The position numbers and the translations under genes were made by a program. From positions 124,001 to 188,000 of the forward strand of contig NZ_AHIL01000038.1 of NCBI RefSeq assembly GCF_000241525.1: a stretch of 64,000 nt of DNA, written 5' to 3'. The notes beneath the pieces were generated by a model. The model was given only the letters and a program-made list of their open reading frames with translations. It had not been told where the DNA came from and searched no databases. Shown piece by piece: positions 26,667 to 35,030 of the stretch (positions are counted from its first letter, which is position 1; each line of letters begins with the position of its first letter). This DNA is from Comamonas testosteroni ATCC 11996 (GTDB lineage: Bacteria > Pseudomonadota > Gammaproteobacteria > Burkholderiales > Burkholderiaceae_C).

Positions 26667-27755
26667 TTATGCGGGAGTCAATGCGTTCAATGCGTTGCGA
26701 CGTTCCATGGCCTGGCGGACGATGCCGCCGATCACCTCTTCGCAGCTGTCGAGCTTGCCGATCAGCGCGGCCACCTGGCCGGCGGACATCACACCTTCTG
26801 CAGGGTTGCCATCCACCATGGAGCGTTGCAGCAACATGGGGGCGTTGGCTGCCATCACGGTCTGGGCGACGGAAGAAGAGTCTTCGCGCATGGCCTTCAT
26901 GAAGATGCTCATGGCCTGGCCCGTGGTCATGCCGGTCTCGGCCTTCCACTGCAGTGCCAGGCCCAAGGCGATGCGCAGGCGTTTCATGGGGCTGGCTTTT
27001 TCCAGCATGGCCAGGTATTCGTTGGGAATCATGCGCTGGGGCATGCCATCAACCAGATGCGAGATGGCGATCTTTTCCGCATCTCTTGCAGCCAGATAGC
27101 GCTGCAGTGTCTGCGCAGGAACCTTGGAGTCGCTGGTCATCAAAAAGCGTGTACCCATGGCAATGCCCGATGCACCGTAGGCCAGCGCAGCCAGCAGGCC
27201 GCGGCCGTCGTAGAAGCCACCTGCGGCGATCACGGGCACATCGACCGCGTCCACCACCTGGGGCAGCAGCACCGTGGTGGGCACGCTGCCGGTATGGCCA
27301 CCTCCCTCACCTCCTTGCACGGTGATGACGTTGGCCCCCATCTCGATCGCTTTTTGAGCGTGCTTCAGAGCCCCCACGGTGGGCATGCAGACGATGCCGG
27401 CATCCCGCAGACGACCGATCACCTTCTTGTCCGGGCCACGGCCATAGCTCACGGCGCGCAGACGGTACTTCACCGCCAGGTCCAGCAACTGCTGAGCGTT
27501 GGGCTGGAACATATGAAAGTTCAGCCCGAAAGGCTGATCGTCGGTCTCGCGCTTAACACGCAGAATTTCGGCTTCGATCTTGTCCGCAGGAATCGTGGCA
27601 CCGGCCAGAAAACCAAAGCCGCCAGCATTGGTCGTACCTATCACCAGATCAGCCCCCGCCACATAGCCCATGGCAGTCTGGATGACGGGATAGCGGCACC
27701 CCAGCAAGTCACAGATAGGAGTGCGCAGACTGCCCATGTCGTTCATATTGCTCAT
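26667..27755 (-). CDS. scdK: IpdC-like flavin reductase, nitronate monooxygenase family
   Basis: A 362-residue FMN protein of the nitronate monooxygenase/enoyl-reductase-like TIM barrel family: TAMGYVAGADLVIGTTNAGG near the N terminus, VQGGEGGGHTGSVPTTVLLP in the FMN phosphate region, and IAAGGFYDGRGLLAALAYGA. In the actinobacterial HIP pathway the IpdC member of this family oxidises the 5-hydroxy CoA ester before ring opening. It begins with an ATGA overlap of the crotonase stop, showing tight coupling. The scdK name is used by analogy with TA441; I am confident of the family and neighbourhood, less of the symbol. Confidence 0.78.
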   Translation of the reverse strand: MSNMNDMGSLRTPICDLLGCRYPVIQTAMGYVAGADLVIGTTNAGGFGFLAGATIPADKIEAEILRVKRETDDQPFGLNFHMFQPNAQQLLDLAVKYRLRAVSYGRGPDKKVIGRLRDAGIVCMPTVGALKHAQKAIEMGANVITVQGGEGGGHTGSVPTTVLLPQVVDAVDVPVIAAGGFYDGRGLLAALAYGASGIAMGTRFLMTSDSKVPAQTLQRYLAARDAEKIAISHLVDGMPQRMIPNEYLAMLEKASPMKRLRIALGLALQWKAETGMTTGQAMSIFMKAMREDSSSVAQTVMAANAPMLLQRSMVDGNPAEGVMSAGQVAALIGKLDSCEEVIGGIVRQAMERRNALNALTPA

Positions 27756-28654
27756 GCCTTTGACTCTTCTTTATTGGCCTTGACCATGGACTTGGCGTCC
27801 TGGCCGCCCAGTTGCCCCATACCCATGGCCTGGCTATGTGCGTGCGCAAAGTGGTGGTAGCCAAAAGCCATGTCCATGGTGGAGCGCAGGCCTTGCAGCT
27901 CCTCCGCCTTGTTGACGACCATCTTGGTCAGTGCCAGACCCAGACGAGGCTGGGCTGCCATGCGCTGAGCCATGGCGTAGACCTGGTCCTGCAGCTCGGC
28001 GCGCGGTACCACACGGTTGACCATGCCCATCTGGTAGGCCCGGTCTGCCGGCATGCGCTCACCCAGCAGCAGAAATTCCTTGGCAATGCGCGGGTGCAGT
28101 TCGTGAGCGTGGGCGAAATACTCCACACCGGGGATGCCCATGCGCACCACGGGATCCTGAAAGAAGGCGTCATCGCTGGCCACGATCAGGTCGCAGACCC
28201 AGGCCAGCATCAGGCCACCGGCCACGCAGGCGCCCTGCACCATGGCAATCATGGGCTTGGGGATGTCGCGCCAGCGGCGGCACATCCCCAGGTACACCTC
28301 TTGCTCGCGGGCAAACAATTGCTCGCCACCTGGCTTGTTGGTGTGATCCCACCACAGGTGTGCACGGTCAAAGGACTTGTTGATGTCTCGGCCGGGCGTG
28401 CCGATGTCGTGACCCGCACTGAAGTGCCTGCCTTCGCCGCGCAGCACGATGACCTTGACGCTATCGTCATCGGTCGCCTTGCGCAAGGCTGCATCCAGCG
28501 CATAGGTCATCTGCGAGTTCTGCACGTTGTTGAACGTGGGCCGATTCATGGTGACCGTGGCAATGCCGTTGTCCACGCTATAGAGCACGGGCTGGTCGGT
28601 TTCGTAGACGGCCTTGTCTTCGCGTGTCACAAATTCGCTGGCTGCATCATCCAT
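27752..28654 (-). CDS. Crotonase-superfamily protein without the usual catalytic glutamates
   Basis: A 300-residue crotonase. The oxyanion-hole segments are recognisable (RHFSAGHDIGT and GACVAGGLMLAWVCDLI), but the two acidic residues of enoyl-CoA hydratase are absent: the first is in the GGLML position and the second in DPVVRMGIPG. The protein is also longer than usual, with extra residues at both ends. ATG at 28654 is chosen for the GGGAG six bases before it; it follows the scdL2 stop directly. It sits between the IpdA/IpdB pair and IpdC, where the actinobacterial cluster has no such gene. It may be a hydrolase or isomerase acting on a ring-C or ring-D intermediate; no symbol is assigned. 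Confidence 0.7.
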   Translation of the reverse strand: MDDAASEFVTREDKAVYETDQPVLYSVDNGIATVTMNRPTFNNVQNSQMTYALDAALRKATDDDSVKVIVLRGEGRHFSAGHDIGTPGRDINKSFDRAHLWWDHTNKPGGEQLFAREQEVYLGMCRRWRDIPKPMIAMVQGACVAGGLMLAWVCDLIVASDDAFFQDPVVRMGIPGVEYFAHAHELHPRIAKEFLLLGERMPADRAYQMGMVNRVVPRAELQDQVYAMAQRMAAQPRLGLALTKMVVNKAEELQGLRSTMDMAFGYHHFAHAHSQAMGMGQLGGQDAKSMVKANKEESKA

Positions 28655-28655
28655 A

Positions 28656-29426
28656 TCAGGCTCCCATGGCCGTAGCGCGCAGATTGTGCGGATCAAGCTG
28701 GGCCAGCAAAGCCAGCTGCTCGGGCGTTGGATCAGGTGTCACACCCACGTTCTCGGGGACATGGATCGGAAAACCCGTGGACTCCTTGACCTGCACCGCC
28801 GTCACGCCGGGATGCAGCGACACCAGGCGCACTTGATGACTGGGTCCGCCAAAGTCCATCACACACAGATTGGTGAAGATGAAGCGAATGTCGGTGGTCT
28901 CCTCCAGCGTCCAGCCCTTGGCCAGGCGTGCGCTGTTGTAGCCCACACTGCCCACGGCATCGACCTCGCCCGACACAAAAACCTTGGTGCTGTGGTTGGG
29001 AACAAAGAAGGAGTTGGCGTGATTGATTGAATTACCGGGGAAACCGCGCACGCCCAGCATCATTGACTTGGGACGGGCGTAGTCGCTGCCCACCATGGAG
29101 ATATTGCCCTGACCGAAGCGATCCACCTGCACGGGACCCACCATGGCGTGGCGCTTGCCTCCCCAGACGTTGTCGAAGATGCGCGAGAAACCCATCCAGC
29201 TTTCACGCTTGATCTGGTAGTCACCGCGAGGGCCTACGGGCACGGGCTCGTTGACCACCCAGGCTTCGGAGTCCGTCATGATCAGATCGGTGTTGATGGA
29301 CCGCATGCACAGCGAGGCCGCCAGTCGCGGCACCAGGCCGATGCCAGTGGCCAACACCTCACCGTCGTTTTCCCAGGCACGTGCCGCGGCGCAGATGACG
29401 CGATCTACCAATGCAATTTCACTCAT
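28656..29426 (-). CDS. scdL2: IpdB-like beta subunit of the C-ring hydrolase (CoA-transferase family)
   Basis: A 256-residue class I CoA-transferase beta-type subunit. The region ATGIGLVPRLAASLC followed by TDSEAWVVNEPVPVGP corresponds to the place of the usual SENG motif, here SEAW. IpdA/IpdB of Mycobacterium use this fold to hydrolyse ring C of COCHEA-CoA without transferring CoA. The protein starts 12 nt after the alpha subunit ends and the crotonase starts inside the final bases, so it is firmly operonic. The TA441 pair is called ScdL1/ScdL2. Assignment rests on family plus unmistakable neighbourhood. Confidence 0.83.
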   Translation of the reverse strand: MSEIALVDRVICAAARAWENDGEVLATGIGLVPRLAASLCMRSINTDLIMTDSEAWVVNEPVPVGPRGDYQIKRESWMGFSRIFDNVWGGKRHAMVGPVQVDRFGQGNISMVGSDYARPKSMMLGVRGFPGNSINHANSFFVPNHSTKVFVSGEVDAVGSVGYNSARLAKGWTLEETTDIRFIFTNLCVMDFGGPSHQVRLVSLHPGVTAVQVKESTGFPIHVPENVGVTPDPTPEQLALLAQLDPHNLRATAMGA

Positions 29427-29438
29427 CTCTGTGCCTCC

Positions 29439-30317
29439 TCAGAACACGGGCAATGGCAGGCGCTTGATTGCCTCCATGCCACCCACTTTTTCCAGATATT
29501 CCTGCTCCGTGCACTGCACGTATTTCTGCTGGTAGCTGCTCCAGCCGCCCTCTTCCTTGCTGCTGGCCGCGTATTCCTTGAAGTGCTTGACATCAAAGCC
29601 ATACAGAGGTGCGCAGGACGATGGGTGAGCACCGCCAGGCAGATGCACGACGCCCGTGGTTTCAGAACGCTCCCAGAACACCAGGCGCGCGGCTTGCTCC
29701 GACTCGAAACTGCTGGACTCGACCAGTTCGTCGCAGCTCACAAACGTATTGGTTGCGGCTCGGGCAAACAGGTCGTCCATATAGATATCGGGACCGGCAA
29801 TCTGGCAGACACCGCGAGAGTCCGCGCGATCCACGTGCAACAGGGCCACATCCAGATTGATGGCGGGCATCGCCACCCACTCCTTGCCGTCGTAGGGCGA
29901 TTCGATCAGGCGGATGGAGCTGTTGTGCTTGAGCACATCCGTGCCCAGGCCGACGCGGGTGGGAATATAGGGAATACGCATGCCTGCAGCCTTCAGGCCC
30001 AGCACCATATGACCTTCGTCAATTTCCATGACCTCGATCTCACCACTCTGGCGGGCCTTGCGAAAGTAGGGCTCAAGCGGAATGAAGTCCAGCGACACGA
30101 AGGCGAAGATCAACTTCTTGACCTTGCCTGCTGCACACAGCATGCCCACATCGGCACCGCCATAGGCCACCACGGTCAGGTCCTTGACGGGGCTGCGCAG
30201 CAGCTCGCGCACCAGGGCCATGGGCTTGCGCCGGGGCCCCCAGCCACCAATTCCGATCGTCATGCCGTCCTTGATGGATGCCACAACGTCCTTCGCTGTC
30301 ATCAGTTTATTGGCCAT
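29439..30317 (-). CDS. scdL1: IpdA-like alpha subunit of the C-ring hydrolase (CoA-transferase family)
   Basis: A 292-residue class I CoA-transferase alpha-type subunit with the N-terminal MTIGIGGWGPRRKPMALVRE glycine-rich CoA-binding segment and the acidic stretch EVMEIDEGHMVLGLKAAG. IpdA supplies the catalytic glutamate in the actinobacterial enzyme, and an acidic residue in the last stretch is a candidate. GGAGG lies shortly before ATG at 30317. It follows tesB by 16 nt and precedes scdL2. Heteromer with ScdL2 expected; cytoplasmic. It opens the last ring of the steroid nucleus. Confidence 0.84.
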   Translation of the reverse strand: MANKLMTAKDVVASIKDGMTIGIGGWGPRRKPMALVRELLRSPVKDLTVVAYGGADVGMLCAAGKVKKLIFAFVSLDFIPLEPYFRKARQSGEIEVMEIDEGHMVLGLKAAGMRIPYIPTRVGLGTDVLKHNSSIRLIESPYDGKEWVAMPAINLDVALLHVDRADSRGVCQIAGPDIYMDDLFARAATNTFVSCDELVESSSFESEQAARLVFWERSETTGVVHLPGGAHPSSCAPLYGFDVKHFKEYAASSKEEGGWSSYQQKYVQCTEQEYLEKVGGMEAIKRLPLPVF

Positions 30318-30333
30318 GTCTCCAAGCCTCCTA

Positions 30334-31236
30334 TCAGTTGTTTTCAGGGCGGCCCACGCTGAAGTCGTGCCCCCAGAGGCTTACGGTCGTGAACTCGTGC
30401 GTGATGTGGTGCTCCCAGTCGATGACGGCGCCGCCATAGCCGAACTCCAGATCGAAGTTGGAGGGCGTCTTCATGTAGAACGAGATCATCTTGTCGTTGG
30501 TGTGCTGACCCAGGGTGGCAGAGAGCTTGACCTGGCTCTTTTGCATGCGGTCCATGGCACGGCCCACTTCGGGCATGTTGTCCACCTCCACCATCACGTG
30601 CACGCAACCCGATGCGGAAGGGAACTCGGCCAGCGCCAGGCTGTGGTGACGCCCGTTGGCGCAGTGGAAGAAGTGGATTCGGACCGTGGGGCCGGCATCG
30701 CCTGCGGGCTTGAAGTTGTAAATATCCGAGAGACCAAAGCCCAGCACATTGCGCACAAAGGCCACGGTCTTGTCAAAGTCGGGAGCGGGCAGCACGGTGT
30801 GGCCCAGACCATAGTCGCCGGTGATAAAGCGCGACACCCCTTGGGGCGACGCAAAATGGCGGAAGTCGGACTTGAAGCCCCAGACGATCTCGTGACGATT
30901 TCCGGACGGATCCATCACGATGGCCAGCTCCTGCACATGGCGCTTGGCACACAGTTCGGAACTGCCCATTTCGTAGTGCACATCAGCTGCCTGCAACACC
31001 TTGAGCGCCTGCTCAAAGGCTTGCTTGTTGGCCACTTCCCAACCGGATGCGGAATATCTGTCATTGCTTCCAGGCTGAACCTGGAAGCGGAACTGACGCT
31101 CATCCATCTTGATCAGCAGATCGCCATCTGCAGTGGTGCTTGGCATCATGCCAAGCACATCACGTGCATAGCTGACCCAGCGATCCAAATCAGAGCTCTC
31201 GGCAACAACGTACGCTAGTCCACGTATTTCCATCAT
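30334..31236 (-). CDS. tesB: 3,4-DHSA 4,5-dioxygenase, extradiol ring-cleavage enzyme
   Basis: A 300-residue two-domain extradiol dioxygenase of the BphC type. Iron ligands can be read directly: His146 in GLGHTVLP, His213 in CVHVMVEVD and Glu264 in FDLEFGYGG; the active-site His pair in GRHHSLAL is also present. In C. testosteroni TesB meta-cleaves the aromatised A ring of 3,4-dihydroxy-9,10-seco-androstatriene-9,17-dione. It is the first gene of the 18-gene unit ending in tesR. GGAGG lies 10 bases before ATG at 31236; an adjacent ATG at 31233 is also possible. A TAGTCT element lies 69 nt upstream and the steD terminator isolates it from the steABCD unit. Confidence 0.9.
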   Translation of the reverse strand: MMEIRGLAYVVAESSDLDRWVSYARDVLGMMPSTTADGDLLIKMDERQFRFQVQPGSNDRYSASGWEVANKQAFEQALKVLQAADVHYEMGSSELCAKRHVQELAIVMDPSGNRHEIVWGFKSDFRHFASPQGVSRFITGDYGLGHTVLPAPDFDKTVAFVRNVLGFGLSDIYNFKPAGDAGPTVRIHFFHCANGRHHSLALAEFPSASGCVHVMVEVDNMPEVGRAMDRMQKSQVKLSATLGQHTNDKMISFYMKTPSNFDLEFGYGGAVIDWEHHITHEFTTVSLWGHDFSVGRPENN

Positions 31237-31304
31237 GATGTCGGGGCCTCCAACCCAAATCCTTTAGTGATGCTGAGGATTCTGAAGAGGAGAGCCTTTG
31301 CAAA

Positions 31305-31323
31305 CATCGTCCATTGAGACTAA
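31305..31323 (-). promoter_or_regulatory. TTAGTCT...TGGACGATG element upstream of tesB
   Basis: Minus-strand TTAGTCTCAATGGACGATG, ending 69 nt before the tesB ATG. The steA element has the same outer parts (TTAGTCT and TGGACGATG with three bases between) at 66 nt. A second CTAGTCT lies further upstream at 31392-31398. The matching position and sequence suggest a shared activator site or activator-dependent promoter. Confidence 0.55.
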
Positions 31324-31391
31324 CGATTTAGCGCTTCATCACCCAAATTTAATAGCATTCATACAAGAATCAGCATGCAGTTCAGCGGAAT

Positions 31392-31398
31392 AGACTAG
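31392..31398 (-). promoter_or_regulatory. Distal CTAGTCT box upstream of tesB
   Basis: Minus-strand CTAGTCT, 75 bp upstream of the proximal TTAGTCT box, close to seven helical turns. A heptamer alone is weak evidence; it is listed because of the proximal match. Confidence 0.25.
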
Positions 31399-31465
31399 AT
31401 TGCTTTCAGCCCTTTGAAGCAAGCCGCTCCGACACCCTTGCGACAGCCGTGAAAACCCGCAGTAC

Positions 31466-31502
31466 AAAAAAAAAGGCCGCACCCCCAGGCGGGAATGCGG
31501 CC
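31466..31502 (-). terminator. Terminator after steD
   Basis: Minus-strand stem GGCCGCA/TGCGGCC with a 14-nt loop followed by nine T. It lies 29 nt after the steD stop, separating steABCD from the tesB unit. Confidence 0.9.
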
Positions 31503-31530
31503 AACACGATGAACTCAGTTTCTTGATTGA

Positions 31531-32613
31531 TCAGACGGTCTGCACTTCTTCTGCAGACGCATAGTCGTTGTAGCCCCTGGCACCGGGGGTGTAGAGCGTG
31601 TTGCGGTCAAATCTGGCCAGAGGCAGGCCCTGACGCATGCGCTGCACCAGATCGGGGTTGGCGATGAAATGCCGCGCAAAAGATACCGCCTTGCCCTCGC
31701 CTGCCTGCAACGCGGCTTCGGCGCTTTGCGCATCAAAGCCGTCGTTGAGAATCAGGTTCTCGCCAAAGTTCTCACGTGCCAGCATGAAGGCGTCGATTGA
31801 AGGGTCGAACACCGCACGCATCACATGTAGATAGGCAATGCCCAGCCTGGCAGCCTGACGCATCAGCTCGGCATGGGTGGCTGCAGAGTTTTCGTCCGCA
31901 GTGTCATTGAAGGTGTTGCCGGGATTCAGGCGCAGACCCACGCGATCAATGCCGATTGCATTGCCCATGGCGCTCAGGCATTCCGCAGCGAAACGCGAAC
32001 GCCGGCTGGCGTCACCACCATATTCGTCACTACGCCGATTGGTGCTGGAGTGCAGGAACTGCAGACTCAGATAACCGCTGGTGCCATGCAGCTCGACGCC
32101 ATCAAACCCTGCATCCATGGCGCGCTGTGCGGCCGCAGCATGCTCGGCAATGGCCTTGCGCACTTCTTCCGTCGTCAATGCCTGGGGCACATCGAAGTCC
32201 TGCATGCCTGCAGCGTCGGTCCAGATCTTGCCCTGGGCCTGAATGGCGGAGGCCGATACGGAACGCACACCAGCGGGTTTGATATGGCTGCTGCCGATAC
32301 GACCCGAGTGCATGATCTGCAGCACGATGGATCCACCACGCGCATGCACGGCGTCCGTCACACGGCGCCAGCCGCGCACATGCTCGGCAGTTTGGATGCC
32401 GGGCTGACGACAATAGGCTTGACCCGTGACCTCGGGCCAGGCCCCTTCAGCCACGATCAGACCGGCATCGCCGCGCTGACCGTAGTGCTCGGCCATGATG
32501 TCGGTTGGCGTGCCATCGGCATCGGCGCGATTACGCGTCATGGGGGCCATGACCACGCGGTTCTGCAAAGCAATCTTGCCCAGCTGGATGGGCGTGAAAA
32601 GCGTTTGACTCAT
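31531..32613 (-). CDS. steD: Old Yellow Enzyme-type hydrogenase acting at C12 (C10(12) double bond)
   Basis: A 360-residue FMN ene-reductase of the Old Yellow Enzyme family: NRVVMAPMTRNRAD near the N terminus, LQIMHSGRIGSSH, the active-site HGTSGYLSLQFL with NRRSDEYGG, and a C-terminal FARHFIANPDLVQRM. In TA441 the gene just upstream of tesB (former ORF6) is SteD, which reduces the double bond left when SteC removes the 12-beta-hydroxyl. AAGGAG lies five bases before ATG at 32613. It is the last gene of the steABCD unit. Symbol assigned from gene order plus fitting family. Confidence 0.82.
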   Translation of the reverse strand: MSQTLFTPIQLGKIALQNRVVMAPMTRNRADADGTPTDIMAEHYGQRGDAGLIVAEGAWPEVTGQAYCRQPGIQTAEHVRGWRRVTDAVHARGGSIVLQIMHSGRIGSSHIKPAGVRSVSASAIQAQGKIWTDAAGMQDFDVPQALTTEEVRKAIAEHAAAAQRAMDAGFDGVELHGTSGYLSLQFLHSSTNRRSDEYGGDASRRSRFAAECLSAMGNAIGIDRVGLRLNPGNTFNDTADENSAATHAELMRQAARLGIAYLHVMRAVFDPSIDAFMLARENFGENLILNDGFDAQSAEAALQAGEGKAVSFARHFIANPDLVQRMRQGLPLARFDRNTLYTPGARGYNDYASAEEVQTV

Positions 32614-32622
32614 GCCGGCTCC

Positions 32623-33270
32623 TTAGCGCACACGCATGCGCGGCGCGGGGGTACCACGGCGCATGGTCTTGAGGAACTGCTCCAGCGGCGCGGGCGCGGC
32701 CACTTGTGGCAACTCATCCTTGTCAGGGCGGCTGGCCCAGAACTCCTTCCAGCTCGGGAACAGATCATGGAAAGCGCCATGATAGGGTTCACGACCGGGC
32801 CAGCGCATCTTCATGTCGCCAATCGGCGGCTTGTTCAGGTCGGTGGCATACCAGTAACAGGGCAGGCGGCGACGGAAATACCACTGGCCATCAATGCGCT
32901 CGTAGTCGTCCCAGTACAGCATCTGCATGATGACCCACTCGGCACCGCATTCATGCTCGTTCTTGGAGTAGACCACGCCGGTGGCGTGATCCTTGTCCAC
33001 GAACTCAATGATGTGCTGCCCCAGATGGTGCGAGGTGCCCGTGAACTGATCACGCAGCGTGCTGTCCTGCCAGGCCATGAAGTGCGCACGCCCGACCCTG
33101 TCCTTGCCCACCTTGATATCAGGTGCAAACAGGTTCACATGGGCGTCCATGTCACGCATGTCCAGGGACAGGGAATACTTGCCAGCCAGCTGACGAATCG
33201 CATCCAGCGACTCCAGCCTGTCGGTGCGCTCATCCAGCGTTTGCGGCCACTGATTCACGGGTTCACTCAT
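32623..33270 (-). CDS. steC: SnoaL/NTF2-fold steroid dehydratase
   Basis: A 215-residue protein with an NTF2-like (SnoaL) core: LDAIRQLAGKYSLSLDMRDMDAHVNLFAPD at the N terminus is the usual helix of scytalone-dehydratase and ketosteroid-isomerase relatives, and the conical pocket follows (HHLGQHIIEF). The family includes steroid dehydratases. In TA441 SteC (former ORF7) removes the C12-beta-hydroxyl as water. The tail of about 50 residues beyond the core is rich in Pro and Arg. ATG at 33270 is preceded only by a weak GAG. Position third of four in steABCD supports the name. Confidence 0.8.
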   Translation of the reverse strand: MSEPVNQWPQTLDERTDRLESLDAIRQLAGKYSLSLDMRDMDAHVNLFAPDIKVGKDRVGRAHFMAWQDSTLRDQFTGTSHHLGQHIIEFVDKDHATGVVYSKNEHECGAEWVIMQMLYWDDYERIDGQWYFRRRLPCYWYATDLNKPPIGDMKMRWPGREPYHGAFHDLFPSWKEFWASRPDKDELPQVAAPAPLEQFLKTMRRGTPAPRMRVR

Positions 33271-33285
33271 CTCTAAAGCTTTCTG

Positions 33286-34053
33286 TTACAGCGCAGTCAC
33301 CAGAACGGCGGAACGACCACCGTCCACGGGCAGTGCAGCACCTGTCACATAGCTGGCTTCATCGCTGGCCAGGAACAGCACGGCATTGGCCAGCTCATTG
33401 GACTGACCGACACGGCCCATGGGGATGAGCTTTTCGGTGTTCTTGCGCGATGCCTCATCAGCCAGCATTCCTGCTGTCGCAGGGGTCTCCACCACGGCAG
33501 GAATCACCACGTTCACGCGCACGCCAGCAGGCGCACCTTCGGCGGCTGCGGCACGCGAGAAGTTGAGAATGGCCGCCTTGGCTGCCGAGTAGCCCGACAT
33601 ATAGGGCGTGCCCAGCGTGCCGCAGATGGAGCCGATATTGACGATAGAGCCGCCCTTGCCGGCCATCAGCTTCAGCGCTGTGCGCGTCCCCCAGAAGGTG
33701 CCATCCACCGAAGTGCTGAAGTTGGCATGCCAGTCGGCCGTGGTCATGCTGTCGATGCCGCCCCAGGTGTAGGCCATGGCGTTGTTGACCAGAATGTCCA
33801 GGCTGCCATGCTTTTTGGCAGTCTGCTCCAGCGCACCAACGAACTGGGCTTCGTTGCCCACATCGGCCACGATGGCCTCGGCACTGCCGCCTGCCGCCTT
33901 GATCTTGGCCACGACTTCGTCGAGAGCCTGCTTGCGGCGGCCACAGATCACAACGGTTGCCCCCTCCTGTGCGAAACGCTCAGCCGTTGCGGCACCGATA
34001 CCGGAGCCGCCACCCGACACAAATGCAATCTTTCCCTCCAGACGCTTGCTCAT
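33286..34053 (-). CDS. steB: Short-chain reductase, 12-ketosteroid to 12-beta-hydroxysteroid
   Basis: A 255-residue SDR with IAFVSGGGSGIGAATAERFA, NNAMAYTWGG in place of the usual NNAG, and the catalytic set in NIGSICGTLGTPYMSGYSAA followed by Lys. The TA441 literature describes two adjacent SDR genes upstream of tesB that invert the C12 hydroxyl in cholate degradation: SteA oxidises 12-alpha-OH and SteB reduces the ketone to 12-beta-OH. AAGGAG precedes ATG at 34053. Which of the two SDRs is SteA and which SteB is taken from the order steA-steB-steC-steD; the biochemical direction cannot be read from sequence. Confidence 0.75.
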   Translation of the reverse strand: MSKRLEGKIAFVSGGGSGIGAATAERFAQEGATVVICGRRKQALDEVVAKIKAAGGSAEAIVADVGNEAQFVGALEQTAKKHGSLDILVNNAMAYTWGGIDSMTTADWHANFSTSVDGTFWGTRTALKLMAGKGGSIVNIGSICGTLGTPYMSGYSAAKAAILNFSRAAAAEGAPAGVRVNVVIPAVVETPATAGMLADEASRKNTEKLIPMGRVGQSNELANAVLFLASDEASYVTGAALPVDGGRSAVLVTAL

Positions 34054-34065
34054 GCTGGTCTCTCC

Positions 34066-34797
34066 TTAGAGGAAGGCGCTGCCGCCGTTGACTGCCACGT
34101 TCTGCCCCGTCACAAAGCCGCTGTCGTCGCTGGCCAGGAACACTGCCACCTTGGCGATGTCTTCTGGCTCAGCCATGCGCCCCATGGGCACGCCGGCGAT
34201 GATGGCATCGGCCCATTCCTGAGGAATGCCCTGCATCATGGGCGTGTTGGTGGGGCCGGGAACCAGCGTGTTTACACGGATCTTCTTGGATGCCAGCTCC
34301 TTGGCCATGCCGCGGGTCAAACCCATCAGGGCGGCCTTGGAAGCGCAGTAGTGCGCCGGACCGTCACCACTGACAGCCGAGGTACTGGAGATATTGACGA
34401 TGGCACCGCCCTTGCCTTCCTGCATCTGCTTGACGGCGGCACGGGCGCAGTAGAAAGCGCCGTTCAGGTTCACTCCAATCACGCGCTCCCAGGTCGCGTC
34501 GGGAATATCGGCAAACTGGTCCACCGAACCTACGCCGGCGTTGTTCACCAGCACGTCGACGGCGCCCAGCTTTTCGCGGATTTCGACAAACAGCGCATCG
34601 ACCGCAGCGCTGTCGGCTACGTTGGAGGAACGAGCCAGATGTTTGCCAGGCTTTCCTTGCAGGGTCTGCTTGGCAGCTTCTTCATTCAAGTCCACGGCCA
34701 CCACAGTGGCTCCCTCATCGGCAAAACGCTGTGCAATCGCTCGCCCCATGCCCTGGCCCGCCCCTGTGACCACGGCAACTTTTCCTGCTAGACGCAT
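34066..34797 (-). CDS. steA: Short-chain dehydrogenase, 12-alpha-hydroxysteroid
   Basis: A 243-residue SDR: VAVVTGAGQGMGRAIAQRFA, VNNAGVGSVDQF, and NISSTSAVSGDGPAHYCASK with the Ser-Tyr-Lys set. It is first in the leftward steABCD unit. ATG at 34797 has AAGGAG eight bases upstream; the frame to 34821 adds eight residues with no ribosome site. Its expected role in TA441 is oxidation of the 12-alpha-hydroxyl of cholate-derived androstadienediones, which is required before efficient B-ring cleavage. A TTAGTCT element ends 66 nt upstream. Confidence 0.75.
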   Translation of the reverse strand: MRLAGKVAVVTGAGQGMGRAIAQRFADEGATVVAVDLNEEAAKQTLQGKPGKHLARSSNVADSAAVDALFVEIREKLGAVDVLVNNAGVGSVDQFADIPDATWERVIGVNLNGAFYCARAAVKQMQEGKGGAIVNISSTSAVSGDGPAHYCASKAALMGLTRGMAKELASKKIRVNTLVPGPTNTPMMQGIPQEWADAIIAGVPMGRMAEPEDIAKVAVFLASDDSGFVTGQNVAVNGGSAFL

Positions 34798-34862
34798 TCT
34801 TGTCTCCTTGTTGATGTGCAATCAAAACTTGAAGACAGCGTAAAAAGAAATCGCCTTCAGCC

Positions 34863-34881
34863 CATCGTCCAAGAAGACTAA
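34863..34881 (-). promoter_or_regulatory. TTAGTCT...TGGACGATG element upstream of steA
   Basis: Minus-strand TTAGTCTTCTTGGACGATG, 66 nt before the steA ATG. It agrees with the tesB element at both ends (TTAGTCT and TGGACGATG), differing only in the three to four bases between. The two units share a pathway but not an operon, so a common regulator is likely. Confidence 0.55.
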
Positions 34882-35030
34882 GCGAATTTGCGCAATAAGC
34901 TATTAAAAAATAGCAACCAATCCAATACAGAATTTCGTTCCACTGCAATTTCACATCTGGCAATCAGCTGGTGACAGCAATCCCGTGTCAGATGCCTCAT
35001 CTCCAACTTCACCGCACATGGCAGCAGCAA

